A stretch of 64,000 nucleotides of DNA from Pelagibius litoralis (lineage in GTDB: Bacteria; Pseudomonadota; Alphaproteobacteria; Kiloniellales; Kiloniellaceae), in NCBI RefSeq assembly GCF_011683915.1, contig NZ_JAAQPH010000002.1, forward strand, positions 310,001 to 374,000, written 5' to 3'. Positions 36,464-44,978 of the stretch are shown one piece after another (positions within the stretch are counted from its first letter, which is position 1; each line of letters opens with the position of its first letter). The notes beneath the pieces were generated by a model that was not told the origin of the DNA, made no database searches, and saw nothing but the letters and a program-made list of their open reading frames with translations. The position numbers were made by a program, and so were the translations under genes.

Positions 36464-36527
36464 TAGAGCAGATTCACCGGGTTGATGGATCGCTTTCAGC
36501 GATTCTATCCTACCCGGATCTGTTCTA
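36464..36527. repeat. Long imperfect palindrome 2 (REP-like), overlapping a stop codon
   Basis: TAGAGCAGAT...ATCTGTTCTA forms a long stem with CCGGGT/ACCCGG and ATCGCTTTCAGCGAT parts paired and small mismatches. It overlaps the TAG stop of the leftward kinase gene (36525-36527), and so probably acts as the 3' end structure of the sugar operon. There is no T run, so it is not a classic terminator. Confidence 0.7.
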
Positions 36528-37817
36528 GGCTCCACCTTCACACCCAAAGCGGGCGAGGCGGGCCGCACCATAGGCGGCTTCCGTATTGGCCGCTGCCGTA
36601 ACCGGGACCCCGAGCACGCGCGCGCGGATCTGCGTCCAGGCCGCGTTCGCGGCGCCACCGCCGACCGTGAGCACCTGGCGAAGCGGTGTTGCGCCAAGCT
36701 CGGCCAGGCGCGCGTAGGCATCGCGCTCGATTCCGGCGATCCCTTCCAGAAGGCCCTGCAGGAAAATCGCGTCGTCTTCGGGCCTGGGCGTCTCCACCGG
36801 CGCCTTTTGGGGATCGGCGACCGGGAAGCGCTCGCCGGGCGAGGGCAGGGGGTAGTATTCCAGGCCCGTCGGCTCCTCGGGGCGGAGCGCCGGGGTTAGC
36901 CGTTCGATCTCCGCGACCGAGAAATGACATGCAATTGCGGCGCCCCCGGTATTGCTGGCGCCGCCAGCCAGCCAATGGCCGAGGAGCTTGTGGCTGTAGA
37001 CGCCATAGTCCGGCGCGAAGACCGGAGCGGCCGAAACCAGTTTCAGGGTAAGGGTGCTGCCCAATGACGTAACCGCTGTGCCCGGCTCGAAGGCGCCGGC
37101 GGCCAGGAAGGCGGCATTGCCGTCGGTGGTGCCGTGAACCACCTGACAGTCTGGCGGCAGGCCATAGCGCCTGGCCATCGCCGGCAACAGCACGGTGAGG
37201 GGGGTGCCCGGCGCGGCTACCCGCGGAAGCAGGGAAAGATCGAAGCCGAGCGCCGACATCCAGTCCGGCCAGCGTTCCGCAGCCACGTCAAAACCCAGCT
37301 TCAGGCAGTTGTTGAAGTCGCTCCGGCCGAACCGGCCTGTCAGCCGGGCGGCGATCCAGTCGGCCTGATGGAGGGCGTAGGCCACCTTGCCGTCGCCGAC
37401 TTCTTCCAGCAGGGTCAGCAGGCGGGCCAGCGATCCACCGGTTCCCCGTGCCATGCTGTCCACAGCGGCGACCCGGTCGATCCGCTCGCCCGCGGCCACG
37501 GCGGAGCGGTCGTTGTACATCCGCGCTGATGCAAGAGGCTCGCCGGCGGCATCGCTGACGAGGATAGTGCCGGAGGTGCCGTCGACGCAGAGGCCGACCA
37601 CGGTCTCCAGGGCGGCTTTCTCACTGAGTTCAAGAAGGACCCGGTCGACGGCTTCCCACCAGAGGTGCGGATCCTGACGGACGGCACCGTCCTTTGCGTC
37701 AGGTGCGGGCAAAGGCGTCTGCGCCTGCGCGACAATCTCATCCTGGCCCTTGGTCATCACGGCGCGCACGCCGCTGGTGCCGAGGTCGATGCCGATATAG
37801 CAGGGGGCGGGCGTCAC
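36525..37817 (-). CDS. FGGY-family kinase, D-ribulokinase-like (plant/cyanobacterial XK-1 type)
   Basis: A 430-residue sugar kinase. The N-terminal phosphate motif GIDLGTSGVRAVM, the sugar loop CVDGTSGTILVSD and MYNDRSA, and the C-terminal segments AVTSLGSTLTLKL, GVYSHKL, GGASNTGGA and LTVGGGAANAAW resemble the short FGGY branch that includes Arabidopsis XK-1 and its cyanobacterial homologue, which prefer D-ribulose. The start is GTG, flush with the stop of rpiB, so the two are coupled. It is last in the nine-gene leftward operon. A D-ribulokinase next to a ribose-5-phosphate isomerase would route ribulose into the pentose phosphate pathway. Confidence 0.85.
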   Translation of the reverse strand: MTPAPCYIGIDLGTSGVRAVMTKGQDEIVAQAQTPLPAPDAKDGAVRQDPHLWWEAVDRVLLELSEKAALETVVGLCVDGTSGTILVSDAAGEPLASARMYNDRSAVAAGERIDRVAAVDSMARGTGGSLARLLTLLEEVGDGKVAYALHQADWIAARLTGRFGRSDFNNCLKLGFDVAAERWPDWMSALGFDLSLLPRVAAPGTPLTVLLPAMARRYGLPPDCQVVHGTTDGNAAFLAAGAFEPGTAVTSLGSTLTLKLVSAAPVFAPDYGVYSHKLLGHWLAGGASNTGGAAIACHFSVAEIERLTPALRPEEPTGLEYYPLPSPGERFPVADPQKAPVETPRPEDDAIFLQGLLEGIAGIERDAYARLAELGATPLRQVLTVGGGAANAAWTQIRARVLGVPVTAAANTEAAYGAARLARFGCEGGA

Positions 37818-38279
37818 CTAACGGTCGAGCGCTTCTAACTTGGCGACCTTCGGGGCCGAACGGCCGCCCTGGAAGTTGTTGCTGAGATAGATGTCGGTCA
37901 GCATGCGTGCGACGGAGGGGCCGATGATCTGGGCGCCGAAAGTGATCACCTGGGCATTGTTCGAGGCAATCGCCCGTTCGGCTGTGTAGGGATCCATCAC
38001 ACAGACGGCGCGCACGCCCGGGATCTTGTTAGCGGCGATTGCCATGCCGGCCCCGGTACCGCAAACCAGGATGCCCCGCTCGAAGGCGCCGTCGGCAAGC
38101 CGCCGCGCCAATTCTGCACCGATATCTGGATAGTCGACGGGCGATTCATCTTCGACACCGATGTCGATAACGGTGAAACCCTGCGAAATCAGATGGTCTT
38201 TCAGATCGTTTTTCATCGCCAGCCCCAGATGGTCGCAGCCCAGGCCAACGGTTATGCTGCGGCTTTCCGTGGTCGTCAT
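37818..38279 (-). CDS. rpiB: RpiB/LacAB-family sugar-phosphate isomerase
   Basis: A 153-residue isomerase. The family start VGLGCDHLGLAMKNDL, the phosphate-binding DYPDIGAELARRLADG and the active-site VCGTGAGMAIAANKIPG (catalytic Cys) are all present. The frame is open to 38345, but the ATG at 38279 has GAGGTGAG upstream and matches the family start. RpiB interconverts ribose and ribulose 5-phosphate; homologues in erythritol operons act on tetrose phosphates. It is placed between the GpsA-like dehydrogenase and the ribulokinase-like kinase. Confidence 0.9.
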   Translation of the reverse strand: MTTTESRSITVGLGCDHLGLAMKNDLKDHLISQGFTVIDIGVEDESPVDYPDIGAELARRLADGAFERGILVCGTGAGMAIAANKIPGVRAVCVMDPYTAERAIASNNAQVITFGAQIIGPSVARMLTDIYLSNNFQGGRSAPKVAKLEALDR

Positions 38280-38295
38280 AACACTCACCTCACTA

Positions 38296-39354
38296 TCAAA
38301 CGAAGTCGATGGCAGTAAAGTCAATCGCCAAGGGTTTTCCGTCACGAATGGTCGCGATCAAGGCCCGGGTGATCGGATAATCAGCCGGGTCCAGCCGCCC
38401 TGCTGCGAAGGCGCCCTCCAGGGGGGCGGCCAGCACCAGCCCGGTATCGGCACCCTCAAGGGTTTCGCCGGACAGGGGGCCCGAAAGCGCTGCCTCCAAG
38501 GCCATATCCTCACCGAGCAGAAACCCCAGGCGGCTGTTACGTCCGCCGCCGACGGTGACGTTGAGGTCGCCAAGCCCTGCGACACCATAAGCGGTTTCCG
38601 ATCGACCGCCAAACCAGCGCGCAAGACCCGCCATTTCGCGCACCGCCTGGCTGAAGGCGGCCGCGCCGGGGTTCATGGCCTTGGTCTTGTGCGGTTGCGG
38701 ATTGACTTCCCGATAGCGGGTCCACATTGCGCTGACGGCGATCGCCAGGAAGTTCTTGAGCGCGGCACAGACCTCGACTCCCTCCAGGTCGTCACTGAGG
38801 GCAACCCGGTAATAGGCAGTCTGCATCGTATCGCGAAACCGTTCCAGACAGTCACGGTCCTGGCCCGCGAAGATCACCGCTGTGGGCTGCCGGTCCGCCA
38901 GTTCTTTCGCGATACAGGGGCCGCCGATGCCCATGACCATTCGTTGGGTCACGCCTTGGTCTGCGAGGGCCTCGGCAACGCTCTCGGTGAAGGAGCGTAA
39001 GCGGCCCTCCCAGGGCTGCAGGCCTTTGGTCACCAGGGCGATTGGCCGCGGCTCGGGCATCAGGCTCCGGAGCTTATCGATGGTCCAGCCGATCCCCGGG
39101 CTCGACACGCCGACGATCACCATGTCGGCAGTGCGAAAAGATTCACTGCTCAGCGCCTCTATTTCGAGGGGGGTGATTGCCTCGGGGATAGGCGCCTTCA
39201 ATCTGGGATGCCTGCTGCGATCGGCTTTGAGGGCCTTGATGATCTCACCGTCCAGATGCGTGCCCACCAGGGTAACCTGATGACCATTGTCGGCGGCGGG
39301 AACCGCAATCGCGCTGCCCATGACACCGGCGCCGAGGATGAGAAGTCTGGCCAT
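38296..39354 (-). CDS. GpsA-like NAD(P)-dependent glycerol-3-phosphate dehydrogenase family
   Basis: A 352-residue dehydrogenase. The N-terminal nucleotide-binding motif LLILGAGVMGSAIAVP, the catalytic Lys region AALKNFLAIAVSAM and the C-terminal GVAGLGDLNVTVGGGRNSRLGFLLGE belong to the GpsA family, but the sequence is divergent around the substrate loop (REVNPQPHKTKAMNPGA). Within a sugar/polyol operon it is more likely to oxidise a polyol phosphate than to make phospholipid precursor. Its ATG overlaps the stop of the ATPase gene by one base (TGATG). Confidence 0.85.
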   Translation of the reverse strand: MARLLILGAGVMGSAIAVPAADNGHQVTLVGTHLDGEIIKALKADRSRHPRLKAPIPEAITPLEIEALSSESFRTADMVIVGVSSPGIGWTIDKLRSLMPEPRPIALVTKGLQPWEGRLRSFTESVAEALADQGVTQRMVMGIGGPCIAKELADRQPTAVIFAGQDRDCLERFRDTMQTAYYRVALSDDLEGVEVCAALKNFLAIAVSAMWTRYREVNPQPHKTKAMNPGAAAFSQAVREMAGLARWFGGRSETAYGVAGLGDLNVTVGGGRNSRLGFLLGEDMALEAALSGPLSGETLEGADTGLVLAAPLEGAFAAGRLDPADYPITRALIATIRDGKPLAIDFTAIDFV

Positions 39355-40421
39355 CAGTTGATCCGCTGCTCGCTGCCTGCATCGAAGAGGTGGAGGGTCG
39401 CCGGGTCTATGCTGAGGCCGCAGATATCCCCCGGCCTTGCCCGAAGGCGCCCCTGGGCCACGGCGCGAATTTCCTGTCCGTCGATGGTCAGCAGCAGGTG
39501 CGATTCGGCGCCGGTGCTTTCCACCAGCACGACCTCGGCTTTGACCGGCCCGTCCGGCCCCACGGCGATATCCACCGGCCGGATGCCGCAGGTCACCTTC
39601 TGGCCGGGCTCTGCCTTGGTTTGCGCTGGCAGCGGCAAGACCATGCCGCCGGCATGAAACGTCTGCTGTCCGGCGGTTCCCTGGATTTCTCCCTTCAGGA
39701 AGTTGATCGAGGGGGAGCCGATGAAGTCGGCCACGAAGCAGTTGGCCGGGCGGTCGTAGATTTCTTCCGGCGTTCCAATCTGCTCGATTTCACCGTCGCG
39801 CATGACGACGATCTCATCGGCCATGGTCATGGCCTCGATCTGATCGTGAGTCACATAGATCGTCGTCGTCTGCAGCCGGTCGTGAAGCCGCCTGATCTCA
39901 TAGCGCATCTGTCCGCGCAGCTTCGCATCCAGATTCGAAAGCGGCTCGTCGAACAGAAACACCTGGGGGTGGCGCACCAGGGCACGCCCCATCGCCACGC
40001 GTTGGCGCTGGCCGCCGGAAAGTTCCTTGGGATAACGGGCCAGGTAGGGTGTCAGGTTCAGCAGTTCGGCCGCCCACTCGACCTGCTTTTTGACTTCGTC
40101 CTTGGACTGGCGGCGGACCTGCAGGCTGAAGGCGATGTTGTCAAAAACCTTCAGGGTCGGATAGAGGGCGTAGTTCTGAAACACCATGGCGATGTCTCGG
40201 TCGCGGGGATGTACGTTGTTCATCCGCTTTCCACCGATGTGGATTTCACCATCGGCAATGGTTTCCAGGCCGGCGGTCATCCGCAGCAGGGTTGTCTTGC
40301 CGCAGCCGGACGGCCCCAGCAGAACGACGAACTTCTGGTCGCTGATGGTGAAGGAGATATCCTCCATCACCTTCACGGCGCCGAAGCTCTTGCCGACATT
40401 CACATACTCGACCGATGCCAT
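39354..40421 (-). CDS. ABC transporter ATP-binding protein, CUT1 type (UgpC/MalK-like)
   Basis: A 355-residue ATPase. Walker A GPSGCGKTT, signature LSGGQRQR, Walker B VFLFDEPLSNLDAKLR and switch His in YVTHDQ are followed by a C-terminal TOBE regulatory domain from about residue 235 (TCGIRPVDIAV). MalK-type ATPases pair with two permeases of the type encoded at 44979 and 45858. The gene is separated from them by the binding protein, a kinase and the EgsA-like enzyme, but all lie on one strand with short gaps. Confidence 0.93.
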   Translation of the reverse strand: MASVEYVNVGKSFGAVKVMEDISFTISDQKFVVLLGPSGCGKTTLLRMTAGLETIADGEIHIGGKRMNNVHPRDRDIAMVFQNYALYPTLKVFDNIAFSLQVRRQSKDEVKKQVEWAAELLNLTPYLARYPKELSGGQRQRVAMGRALVRHPQVFLFDEPLSNLDAKLRGQMRYEIRRLHDRLQTTTIYVTHDQIEAMTMADEIVVMRDGEIEQIGTPEEIYDRPANCFVADFIGSPSINFLKGEIQGTAGQQTFHAGGMVLPLPAQTKAEPGQKVTCGIRPVDIAVGPDGPVKAEVVLVESTGAESHLLLTIDGQEIRAVAQGRLRARPGDICGLSIDPATLHLFDAGSEQRIN

Positions 40422-40446
40422 ATGTTTTTCCTGTTGTCCTGTCTTG

Positions 40447-41778
40447 TCAGCAATGGGTCGAAACGAAAGAGGTCAGCAGGCCACTGTCATCGGCGAGATC
40501 CAAGGCCGTAAAGCGATCGCGGGTGAAGCGGCCGTCGCTCACGATCTGCTGGTAGAACGCGGGATCGAGGCCCAGGTCGGCGGCATTCTGCTGACAGCCG
40601 GCCGCCGCCATGGGCTCCTGAAGCCGCGAGAAAGGCAGCATCGCCTCGCGCAGCGGTGCGACGAAGCCTGCCCAATTATCAGAGAGCTTTTTGTTCAGGC
40701 GATCCGCCATTGCCCCATCGATGGCTTTCTTGCCCGCCTGTTCGGCCATCATGGTCGCAAACTCAGGACCGTAACGCTCGGTCAGGCGCCCGACCGGAAT
40801 CTCGGTGGGCCTGATCTGCGGCGGTGCCTCGGCGCCCAGGAGTTGGTTCTGCAAGGCGGAAAGGGTGAGGGTGGTGACGCCGACCTGCTCGCCATGAGAG
40901 GTACCCGGATGCGCCGCGCCGGCGAACATGTCGATGCAGTGGGAGATCATGTGCTCGGCCATACTGCCGGAATGGGTGGTGCCGGTGAAGATCGTGCCCA
41001 GGCCCATAATCGTTGAAATGCGGGTCAGCATCGCCAGGGAATCAAGGCTGCCGGAAGTCAGTTCCCCGGCGTGATCCAAAAGCCCTTCTTCGTCATAGGC
41101 CAGCAGCGTGTAAGGCGTTGGTGTGTAGACGGTATCGAAAAGCAGGTGTGACATCAGCCAGTCGACCTGTGCCGTGGTGCGGCAGACCACGTCGGCAAAG
41201 GCGGCGCGGATCAGCCGTGTCGGGCAGCCGGCGAGGATCTCCAGGTCGAAAAAGACGCCCCGCGCCGAATGGCAGGTGATCGACTTCTTCATGCCGGACG
41301 AAGAGACCGAGGCCGTCGGCGTGGTATAGGCATTCATCGGCGAGGTCGGGAAGACCGAGTACTCGCGCCCGTCCTGGAAGGTTGCGTACTTTACGCTGTC
41401 GCTGACGGTGCCGGAGCCGACGGCGATCAAGGCCTCGTGACCGCGGGTCGCCTCCATCAGCTCCGCCACGCCTTCGTCGCTGCAGCGCGGTTTCTTCCAG
41501 ATGAATTCCTCGACCTTGCCGAGCGGCTTCAGGGCGCGGTAGAGGCGTTCGCCCAGAACGTCGCGGGTGATCTCGTCGCAGACGATCAGAAGGGATTTCC
41601 CGCGATGCAGGTGCGCGATGAGATCGGCTTCGTGACCGTCCAGGGAGGCCTCGATCACGATGTTCTCAATGGGCAGTTTGACCGGCGCCTTCGTTGTCGG
41701 GTCGATCCACTCGCCCGCAACCAGCTGATCGATGACCCCGCCGTAGGATTTTCCGCGCTGGGATTGGCTGACCGTCAT
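40447..41778 (-). CDS. sn-Glycerol-1-phosphate dehydrogenase-like protein (EgsA/AraM family)
   Basis: A 443-residue member of the iron/zinc alcohol-dehydrogenase fold, EgsA/AraM branch. The nucleotide motif is AVGSGTVSDSVKYAT. The metal ligands lie in FADVVCRTTAQVDW (Asp), SGSMAEHMISH (His) and HPGTSHGEQVG (His). B. subtilis AraM belongs to this family and sits in the arabinose operon. Here it is placed between a kinase and the ATPase gene, so oxidation of a phosphorylated polyol formed by one of the kinases is the likely task. It overlaps the kinase gene upstream by four bases (ATGA). Confidence 0.88.
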   Translation of the reverse strand: MTVSQSQRGKSYGGVIDQLVAGEWIDPTTKAPVKLPIENIVIEASLDGHEADLIAHLHRGKSLLIVCDEITRDVLGERLYRALKPLGKVEEFIWKKPRCSDEGVAELMEATRGHEALIAVGSGTVSDSVKYATFQDGREYSVFPTSPMNAYTTPTASVSSSGMKKSITCHSARGVFFDLEILAGCPTRLIRAAFADVVCRTTAQVDWLMSHLLFDTVYTPTPYTLLAYDEEGLLDHAGELTSGSLDSLAMLTRISTIMGLGTIFTGTTHSGSMAEHMISHCIDMFAGAAHPGTSHGEQVGVTTLTLSALQNQLLGAEAPPQIRPTEIPVGRLTERYGPEFATMMAEQAGKKAIDGAMADRLNKKLSDNWAGFVAPLREAMLPFSRLQEPMAAAGCQQNAADLGLDPAFYQQIVSDGRFTRDRFTALDLADDSGLLTSFVSTHC

Positions 41779-43307
41779 ACTTCCGCTCCACGTGATGCGA
41801 AAGCGACGAGCTTGCGGTTGATCTCCGCCGTTGCGTCATAGAGTCCGCGATAGATCTCAAGCAATTCCTGGTAATCCTTCCTGCTGTTGCTATTCGGTTC
41901 CACCACCTCGGTGGTCCCGGTCATTGCCTCGGCGGCTTCCACGATGGAGGCGTACCAGCCGGCACCGAAGGCGGCAATCATGCCGGCACCCAGCGCCGAG
42001 GCTTCGACGGTATCGGAAACAAGAACGGGTTTGCCGGTGGCATCGGCCAGCATCTGCCGCCACAGCGGGCTTGCCGCGCCGCCGCCGATGGCGAGGTATT
42101 CCTTGATCTCCAGGCCCGCATTGCGCTCCAACAGTTCGCCGCGCATGGCCTGATCCAGTGTCATGCCCTCGATCAGGGCGCGGTAAACATGGGCGGTGCT
42201 GTGGCCGCCGCCAAAGCCGATCAGGCAGCCCCGGGCGGCGGTATCCCAGTGCGGGTCCATAACGCCGGACCAGTAGGGTAGGGCCATCAAACCGTCGCAG
42301 CCGCGGGGAATGGCGCTTGCAGCCTCTTCGAGCTGCCTGAAGATCTCAGGGTTCTCCCGGTCGCCGGCTGTGAACTGGTCGACGAACCAGTTGATCAGAA
42401 AGGTGCCGGACCGCAGGCAGTTTTCAAGGATGTAACCCTCACCCTGTGCGGCTATCTCTGTTCGCCAAGCCTTGTCGTAAGCATAGTTTTGCGACCAGAC
42501 GCCGGAGACGACGGCGGTACCCAGGTTGATGTAGGCCCGACCAGGCGCGGTGCAGTTCGTGCCCAGGCCGGCCAGTTGGCCATCGCCGCCGGCGGCAAAG
42601 ATCGCAGTGTCTGCAAGCAGGCCGGTTTCCGCCGCCGCCCGGTCGCTGACGTCGCCAAGATGTGTACCTGGCGGATAAACCGCGGGCATCTGTTCCTCGC
42701 TCAGGTCCAGGGCGTTCAGGATCTCCGGTGACCATTGTTTTTTCTGAAGGTCGAAAAGGCCCATGGGGTCGGCTGAAATCCAGCCGGTCTTCAACTGGCC
42801 TGAGAGGCGGTGGACTAAGAAAGACTGAACGTCGGCAAAGCACGCGGTTCGCGAAAAGATCTCCGGCTCGTGCCGCTTCATCCAAAGATAGCAATAGACG
42901 CAGGGCGTGATGTCGGGAAAACGGCCGGTGATGCGATGAATTGTATCGGCGCCGAGTTCAGCGCTCAGGTCCTCGACTTCCTGGCGCGCGCGCTCATCAA
43001 GCCAGGTGATCGCCGGACGCATCGATTTTCTTTCAGCGTCCAGAAAGGCGACGGTTTCGCGCTGGTTGGAGATGGCAATCGCTGCCACCCTGTCAGGAGA
43101 GACCTGGGTGAAGAGTTCTTTGAGGGCCGTGACGCAGGCGGTCCACCAACTCTCCGGATCCTGTTCGAAGTGGTAGAGTTTCGGATTGGACAGCGCGAGC
43201 GGCGCACGCCCCTCCGCCTCGGCAAAGCCCTCCCGGGTCCAGGCGATCGCCTTCGTGCTCTGGGTCGAAGAATCTATCCCGACGACAAGATCGCGAGAGG
43301 AAGTCAT
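41775..43307 (-). CDS. FGGY-family carbohydrate kinase (xylulokinase/glycerol-kinase-like)
   Basis: A 510-residue kinase of normal FGGY length. The phosphate motif GIDSSTQSTKAIAW, ISNQRETVAFLD, TWLDERAR, the Asp-bearing AAGGDGQLAGLGTN and the C-terminal ATP site AIGGGAASPLWRQMLADATGKPV are clear. The polyol or ketose it phosphorylates cannot be read directly. It is distinct from the shorter kinase at 36525, so the operon encodes two separate phosphorylation steps or two substrates. It lies just downstream of a strong hairpin that follows the binding-protein gene. Confidence 0.9.
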   Translation of the reverse strand: MTSSRDLVVGIDSSTQSTKAIAWTREGFAEAEGRAPLALSNPKLYHFEQDPESWWTACVTALKELFTQVSPDRVAAIAISNQRETVAFLDAERKSMRPAITWLDERARQEVEDLSAELGADTIHRITGRFPDITPCVYCYLWMKRHEPEIFSRTACFADVQSFLVHRLSGQLKTGWISADPMGLFDLQKKQWSPEILNALDLSEEQMPAVYPPGTHLGDVSDRAAAETGLLADTAIFAAGGDGQLAGLGTNCTAPGRAYINLGTAVVSGVWSQNYAYDKAWRTEIAAQGEGYILENCLRSGTFLINWFVDQFTAGDRENPEIFRQLEEAASAIPRGCDGLMALPYWSGVMDPHWDTAARGCLIGFGGGHSTAHVYRALIEGMTLDQAMRGELLERNAGLEIKEYLAIGGGAASPLWRQMLADATGKPVLVSDTVEASALGAGMIAAFGAGWYASIVEAAEAMTGTTEVVEPNSNSRKDYQELLEIYRGLYDATAEINRKLVAFASRGAEV

Positions 43308-43340
43308 GGCGCCCTTGGTCAGATTATCTACCTGTTTTAC

Positions 43341-43378
43341 AAAAAAAGGGGGTGGGCCACGGAACCCCGTGGCCCACC
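43341..43378 (-). terminator. Rho-independent terminator after the binding-protein gene
   Basis: GGTGGGCCACGG (43351-43362) pairs perfectly with CCGTGGCCCACC (43367-43378) around AACC. Read leftward it is followed by CCC and seven T (43341-43347). It stands 14 bases after the SBP stop and inside the operon, so it should reduce read-through into the enzymes and favour transporter expression. Confidence 0.9.
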
Positions 43379-43391
43379 GCCGTACCCTGCC

Positions 43392-44900
43392 TCAGCCCGC
43401 TACGATCTTATTGACTTTGTCGGCAATGGAATCCATCGCCGCCTTCGGATTGTCGTATTCGCCGGCAAAGAAACGGCCAAGTTCAACAGGGATAGTGTCG
43501 TTGGAGAGCTCCGCCCATTCCGGCAGATCCGGCTCGGAGCCCATGTGGTTGTCGATGGTGTCGCGCACCACGTTCAGGTGGCGGGTGGTGCCCGGGATAC
43601 CCGGCTTGGCGTTGGCTTTCACGCGGGCGTCATCGTAGACGCTGGTGCGCGTCGGGCCGGTGCCGCCGCCCAGGGTGGTAATGAAGACCTGGGTGTCGGC
43701 CGAGGTGGCCCACTGGGCGAAAAGCCAGGCGGCATCCTGGCTCTTGGAGTACTTCGAAACCGCCAGCGACGAGCCGCCCTGGTGGCCGACGCCGGGGATT
43801 TCGCCGAAGCCGGTTTCGCCCACGGTGCGAAGTGCCTTGGGTGCCGGCGGCACCGCCGCTTCCATCAGCCCCGATACCCGCGATGACTCCGGATTGTCCC
43901 AGGAGGGGAAGAATTCGCCCCAACTCAGCACCTGGCCGGCGATGCCCTGACCGACCGACTGGCCCTGGCCGTCCCAGGTCCAGGAGGTCACGCCCGGGGG
44001 CATGTTTTCCTTCAGTTTAACCCAGTATTCCATGGCAGCGAGGCCGGCATCGTCGTTCCCGCTGAACTTGCTGTCCGGCCCGAAGACCGAACCGCCGTGC
44101 CCCCAGAGCCACGCCGTCCAATCGCACTCCAGGCTATAGTGCCCGGATTTCATCTGGCCGGTGGTGCCGTAGATGTCCGGACCCTTGGCCTTCTGGATCG
44201 CCTGGGCATTGGCCAGGAACTCATCCATCGTCGTCGCGACCTTCAGGCCCAATTCGTCGTAGACGTCCTTGCGGTACATATAAATGAAGATCGGGATGTC
44301 GTAAGGCACGCCGACCATGGTGTCCTCGTACATCGAGATGCCGTCCACCAGGGGCTTCAGGAAGTCGTCGAAGTTGTAGTTCGGCATCGCTAGTGCGCTG
44401 CTTGCGGCATACTTTTCGCGCGGGTCGATGACATCGCCGGAGAAGCTCGCCATCCAGCTCTGGTCGAGGTAGTAGAGATCGTAGGTGCCGAGGCCCGAGG
44501 CCACATCGAGTGTCAGCTTCTGCAGAACCTGCTCCAGCGGCAGGACCTCGATCTCGACATTGATCCCCGTCGCTTCCTCGAAGAAGGGCTTCAGGTGCTG
44601 ATTGATCGCGTTCGACGGTGGGGTCGATTCGGTTGCGAGGCGGATGGTCTGCCCGGCGAAAGGCTTCGCAACGTCTTTCAGCCAAGCCATCATATCGGCA
44701 TCCGGAGAAATCTCGGCGGCGGCGGCGCTGTTGAAGAATCCTTGGCGGGCCCCGAAGGGCAGGGTGGCGGTGAGGCCGAGCGCCCCGGCACCGAGCCCCA
44801 GCTTACCTGCGGCCTGCAGGAAGTTACGTCGGGACAGTTCGCCCCGGACATAGCGGTCCGTGACGGAGGCAAGGAACAACTTTCTATCTGACTCTCTCAT
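43392..44900 (-). CDS. Extracellular solute-binding protein of a CUT1 sugar/polyol ABC transporter
   Basis: A 502-residue binding protein of family 1. Its N-terminus has a twin-arginine motif SRRNFLQ (residues about 23-29) before a hydrophobic segment ending SAAAAE, so Tat export of the folded protein is probable. Mature features INQHLKPFFEEATGINVEIEVLP and YDIPIFIYMYRKDVYDELG are typical of the family. GGGAGGAAATGCG precedes the ATG. It follows the two permease genes and is itself followed by a strong terminator. Length is larger than maltose-type proteins and closer to polyol and glycerol-type ones. Confidence 0.92.
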   Translation of the reverse strand: MRESDRKLFLASVTDRYVRGELSRRNFLQAAGKLGLGAGALGLTATLPFGARQGFFNSAAAAEISPDADMMAWLKDVAKPFAGQTIRLATESTPPSNAINQHLKPFFEEATGINVEIEVLPLEQVLQKLTLDVASGLGTYDLYYLDQSWMASFSGDVIDPREKYAASSALAMPNYNFDDFLKPLVDGISMYEDTMVGVPYDIPIFIYMYRKDVYDELGLKVATTMDEFLANAQAIQKAKGPDIYGTTGQMKSGHYSLECDWTAWLWGHGGSVFGPDSKFSGNDDAGLAAMEYWVKLKENMPPGVTSWTWDGQGQSVGQGIAGQVLSWGEFFPSWDNPESSRVSGLMEAAVPPAPKALRTVGETGFGEIPGVGHQGGSSLAVSKYSKSQDAAWLFAQWATSADTQVFITTLGGGTGPTRTSVYDDARVKANAKPGIPGTTRHLNVVRDTIDNHMGSEPDLPEWAELSNDTIPVELGRFFAGEYDNPKAAMDSIADKVNKIVAG

Positions 44901-44978
44901 CGCATTTCCTCCCGTTTTATAGGCCCAGGCGGGCCGCTTTCAGGTCAGCAGACAACCGCGCTGTACCCAGGTGTTTAC

